In this document: piece by piece, positions 32,459 to 33,800 of the stretch
Numbering within the stretch: the first letter of the stretch is position 1
Layout of the letters: every line of letters begins with the position of its first letter
NCBI GenBank assembly: GCA_031256775.1
Contig: JAIRPX010000296.1
Location: forward strand, 1-33,800
DNA: 33,800 nt
Direction: 5' to 3'
Source of the DNA: Dysgonamonadaceae bacterium
GTDB lineage: Bacteria > Bacteroidota > Bacteroidia > Bacteroidales > Azobacteroidaceae
Made by a program: the position numbers and the translations under genes
Notes under the pieces: generated by a model
What the model was told of the DNA's origin: nothing
Databases searched by the model: none
The model's input: only the letters and a program-made list of their open reading frames with translations

Positions 32459-33800
32459 ATGAAAAAGAAATCAATTTTCAATTTTTTACCGCCGCTCCTC
32501 CTGGCTGTGGCGATGATGTTCAGCTTCTCCGTTACGGCGAAAACTATTTATGTAAAAACCGCTTCGGCAGGCGGAGACGACGTTAACGGCGATGGACAGA
32601 CATGGGGAACAGCGTATGCTACTTATCAAAAGGCAATGTCGGTTGTTGCCGCAAACGACGAGGTCTGGATTGCCGCAGGTACGTACATCACCGATTATAC
32701 TTCGGCAACAGTTTTGACATCTAATGACGTTGCATTTTCGATCTACGGAGGTTTTACCGGTGATGAAACTTCTGTTAATGATAGACAGCAGGGAGCAAGT
32801 GGCTATCCATGGGACTTTGCCAATCCAACGGTGATACAGGCTACCACAGAACACCCTATTTTCTACATAAATAATAAAAGAACCCCTCTTGTAGATGGAA
32901 TTATTTTTGACGGAAATAACATGGCGCCCTGTATTCTTTTCCGGCAGCCTACAAATTATTCGGGCGGCATAAAGAACTGTATCGTTAAAAACGGAAATGC
33001 TTATAGAGAAAGTCCGTTTGCGTACAGCACCGGAACAAATGACTTTGCCTCAGGCGGTATTAACATCGGCAGCGACAGAAACGAAGCAAGCGGAAGTGGA
33101 ATGCCCGCCGTAAATACCCTTATTGAAAACTGCCTTATAGAAAACAATACCGGTCGCTTGGGCGGCGGCATTTTCGCTAAAAGAACGACTATCATCAATT
33201 GCGTAGTGCGCAACAACCTTGCAAAAGCGGTAGCCTCTTCCATCGTGGGAAACTATACAGCGACCAGAGATAACGGATGTACAGGCAATGGCGGTGGTAT
33301 CGCCACGGGACACTGGAATAACACCTCCAATGTGGTTAATATTATCAACTGCGTCATTACCGGCAACACGGCAGAAGGCGTGGGTGGCGGAGTGCAGGCT
33401 TATATCGGCGGAAATTCTGCCGGCAGCGGATGCAATATAATCAATTGCATTATTGCAGATAACCATTCGTCGGATGGTACGTCGGGTATGCCCGGCGGCG
33501 GCGGCGGACTCAATACTGCACAGTGGACTATATCCAATGTGTATAATACCCTGTTCTGGAACAATACCAAAGGCGCAGCCAATACGCTCAACGACATAAA
33601 CCGCAGCAGTAACAGTAGCAGTACGTTTAATCTTTACAACAATATCATTCCTACTGCCGTAACTACTCAGCAACCAAACAGCAACACCGGCGCAATTGTT
33701 CCGGCTACAGGTACTGTTGCAGCCGATTTGTTTGCAGCATACGGCTCTGACCAGATATACAAAACCCAGTCCGGTATATGGTTAGGCTTCGATGAAGGAA
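32459..33800 (+). CDS. Secreted beta-helix (polymorphic-membrane-protein-like) protein, 3' end outside window
   Basis: The frame is open from ATG 32459 to the window end (447 codons). A signal peptide of about 27 residues (LLLAVAMMFSFSVTA) is followed by IYVKTASAGGDDVNGDGQTW, a typical start of Bacteroidota right-handed beta-helix proteins. The body repeats short coils such as LIENCLIENNTGRLGGGIF, IINCVVRNNLA and IINCVITGNTAEGVGGGV, i.e. the 'N-C-x-I-x-x-N ... GGG' pattern of polymorphic outer-membrane protein repeats. Its first 110 residues align well by eye to residues about 572-680 of the 26282-29440 product (DEVWIA.G.Y, IYGGF.G.ETSV, W.F.N..V), so the two are paralogues. No lyase catalytic residues can be assigned. 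The 45-base gap after the M60 gene suggests co-transcription. Confidence 0.88.
   Translation, partial: MKKKSIFNFLPPLLLAVAMMFSFSVTAKTIYVKTASAGGDDVNGDGQTWGTAYATYQKAMSVVAANDEVWIAAGTYITDYTSATVLTSNDVAFSIYGGFTGDETSVNDRQQGASGYPWDFANPTVIQATTEHPIFYINNKRTPLVDGIIFDGNNMAPCILFRQPTNYSGGIKNCIVKNGNAYRESPFAYSTGTNDFASGGINIGSDRNEASGSGMPAVNTLIENCLIENNTGRLGGGIFAKRTTIINCVVRNNLAKAVASSIVGNYTATRDNGCTGNGGGIATGHWNNTSNVVNIINCVITGNTAEGVGGGVQAYIGGNSAGSGCNIINCIIADNHSSDGTSGMPGGGGGLNTAQWTISNVYNTLFWNNTKGAANTLNDINRSSNSSSTFNLYNNIIPTAVTTQQPNSNTGAIVPATGTVAADLFAAYGSDQIYKTQSGIWLGFDEG

Noticed and set aside
33050-33673. 207-codon minus-strand frame near the right end
   Set aside because: It lies opposite the beta-helix gene, whose repeats give long open frames on the other strand; the plus-strand frame has a signal peptide and coil motifs.

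Overview
The window is a 33.8 kb piece of a Bacteroidota chromosome, most likely order Bacteroidales. This rests on two SusC/SusD pairs, many lipoproteins with Cys lipoboxes, promoters of the Bacteroidota type (TAnnTTTG near -7) with almost no Shine-Dalgarno sequences, and a type IX secretion (T9SS) C-terminal domain on one exported enzyme. Base composition is AT-rich, especially between genes. I cannot name the species.

Left part (1-5049): the 3' end of a DUF1703-type AAA-ATPase/nuclease-like protein, a short interspersed element with a near-perfect internal palindrome, an orphan lipoprotein, an iron-dependent alcohol dehydrogenase of the YqhD/BDH type, and convergent to it a two-gene unit of a DUF3298 lipoprotein followed by rsmG.

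Middle part (5050-13031): a minus-strand four-gene unit, read in the order ECF sigma factor, single-pass membrane protein with a C-terminal beta-barrel-like domain, LVIVD-repeat lipoprotein, and serpin lipoprotein. It looks like a self-contained envelope-response module whose output includes a surface protease inhibitor. Then come pepD (minus), an OmpH/Skp-like periplasmic protein and a family 2 glycosyltransferase (both plus).

Right part (13534 to the end, all plus): a polysaccharide-utilisation-like locus. A GH88/GH105-type unsaturated uronyl hydrolase is followed at 11-56 base gaps by SusC, SusD, SusC, SusD and a lipoprotein with Ig-like plus F5/8C-like domains. After an octamer tandem array come a large secreted F5/8C/beta-helix protein, an M60 (mucin-type) metallopeptidase with F5/8C and T9SS domains, and a second beta-helix protein cut by the window end. 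Three of these proteins carry the same distinctive F5/8C variant, which suggests they bind the same ligand. A reasonable inference is that the locus captures and degrades a glycoprotein or uronate-containing host or matrix glycan, but the substrate cannot be read from the sequence.

The intergenic regions are unusually rich in small repeats: a 33-base REP-like motif in five places, GCTGGCGC inverted-repeat modules, AT tracts built on AATTCATA/AATTATAA, and 7- or 8-base tandem arrays. No tRNA, rRNA, CRISPR array, transposase or integrase was recognised. I see no strong candidate for a wholly new defence or mobile system; the most unusual items are the sigma-serpin operon, the octamer array starting on a stop codon, and the modular palindromic elements.
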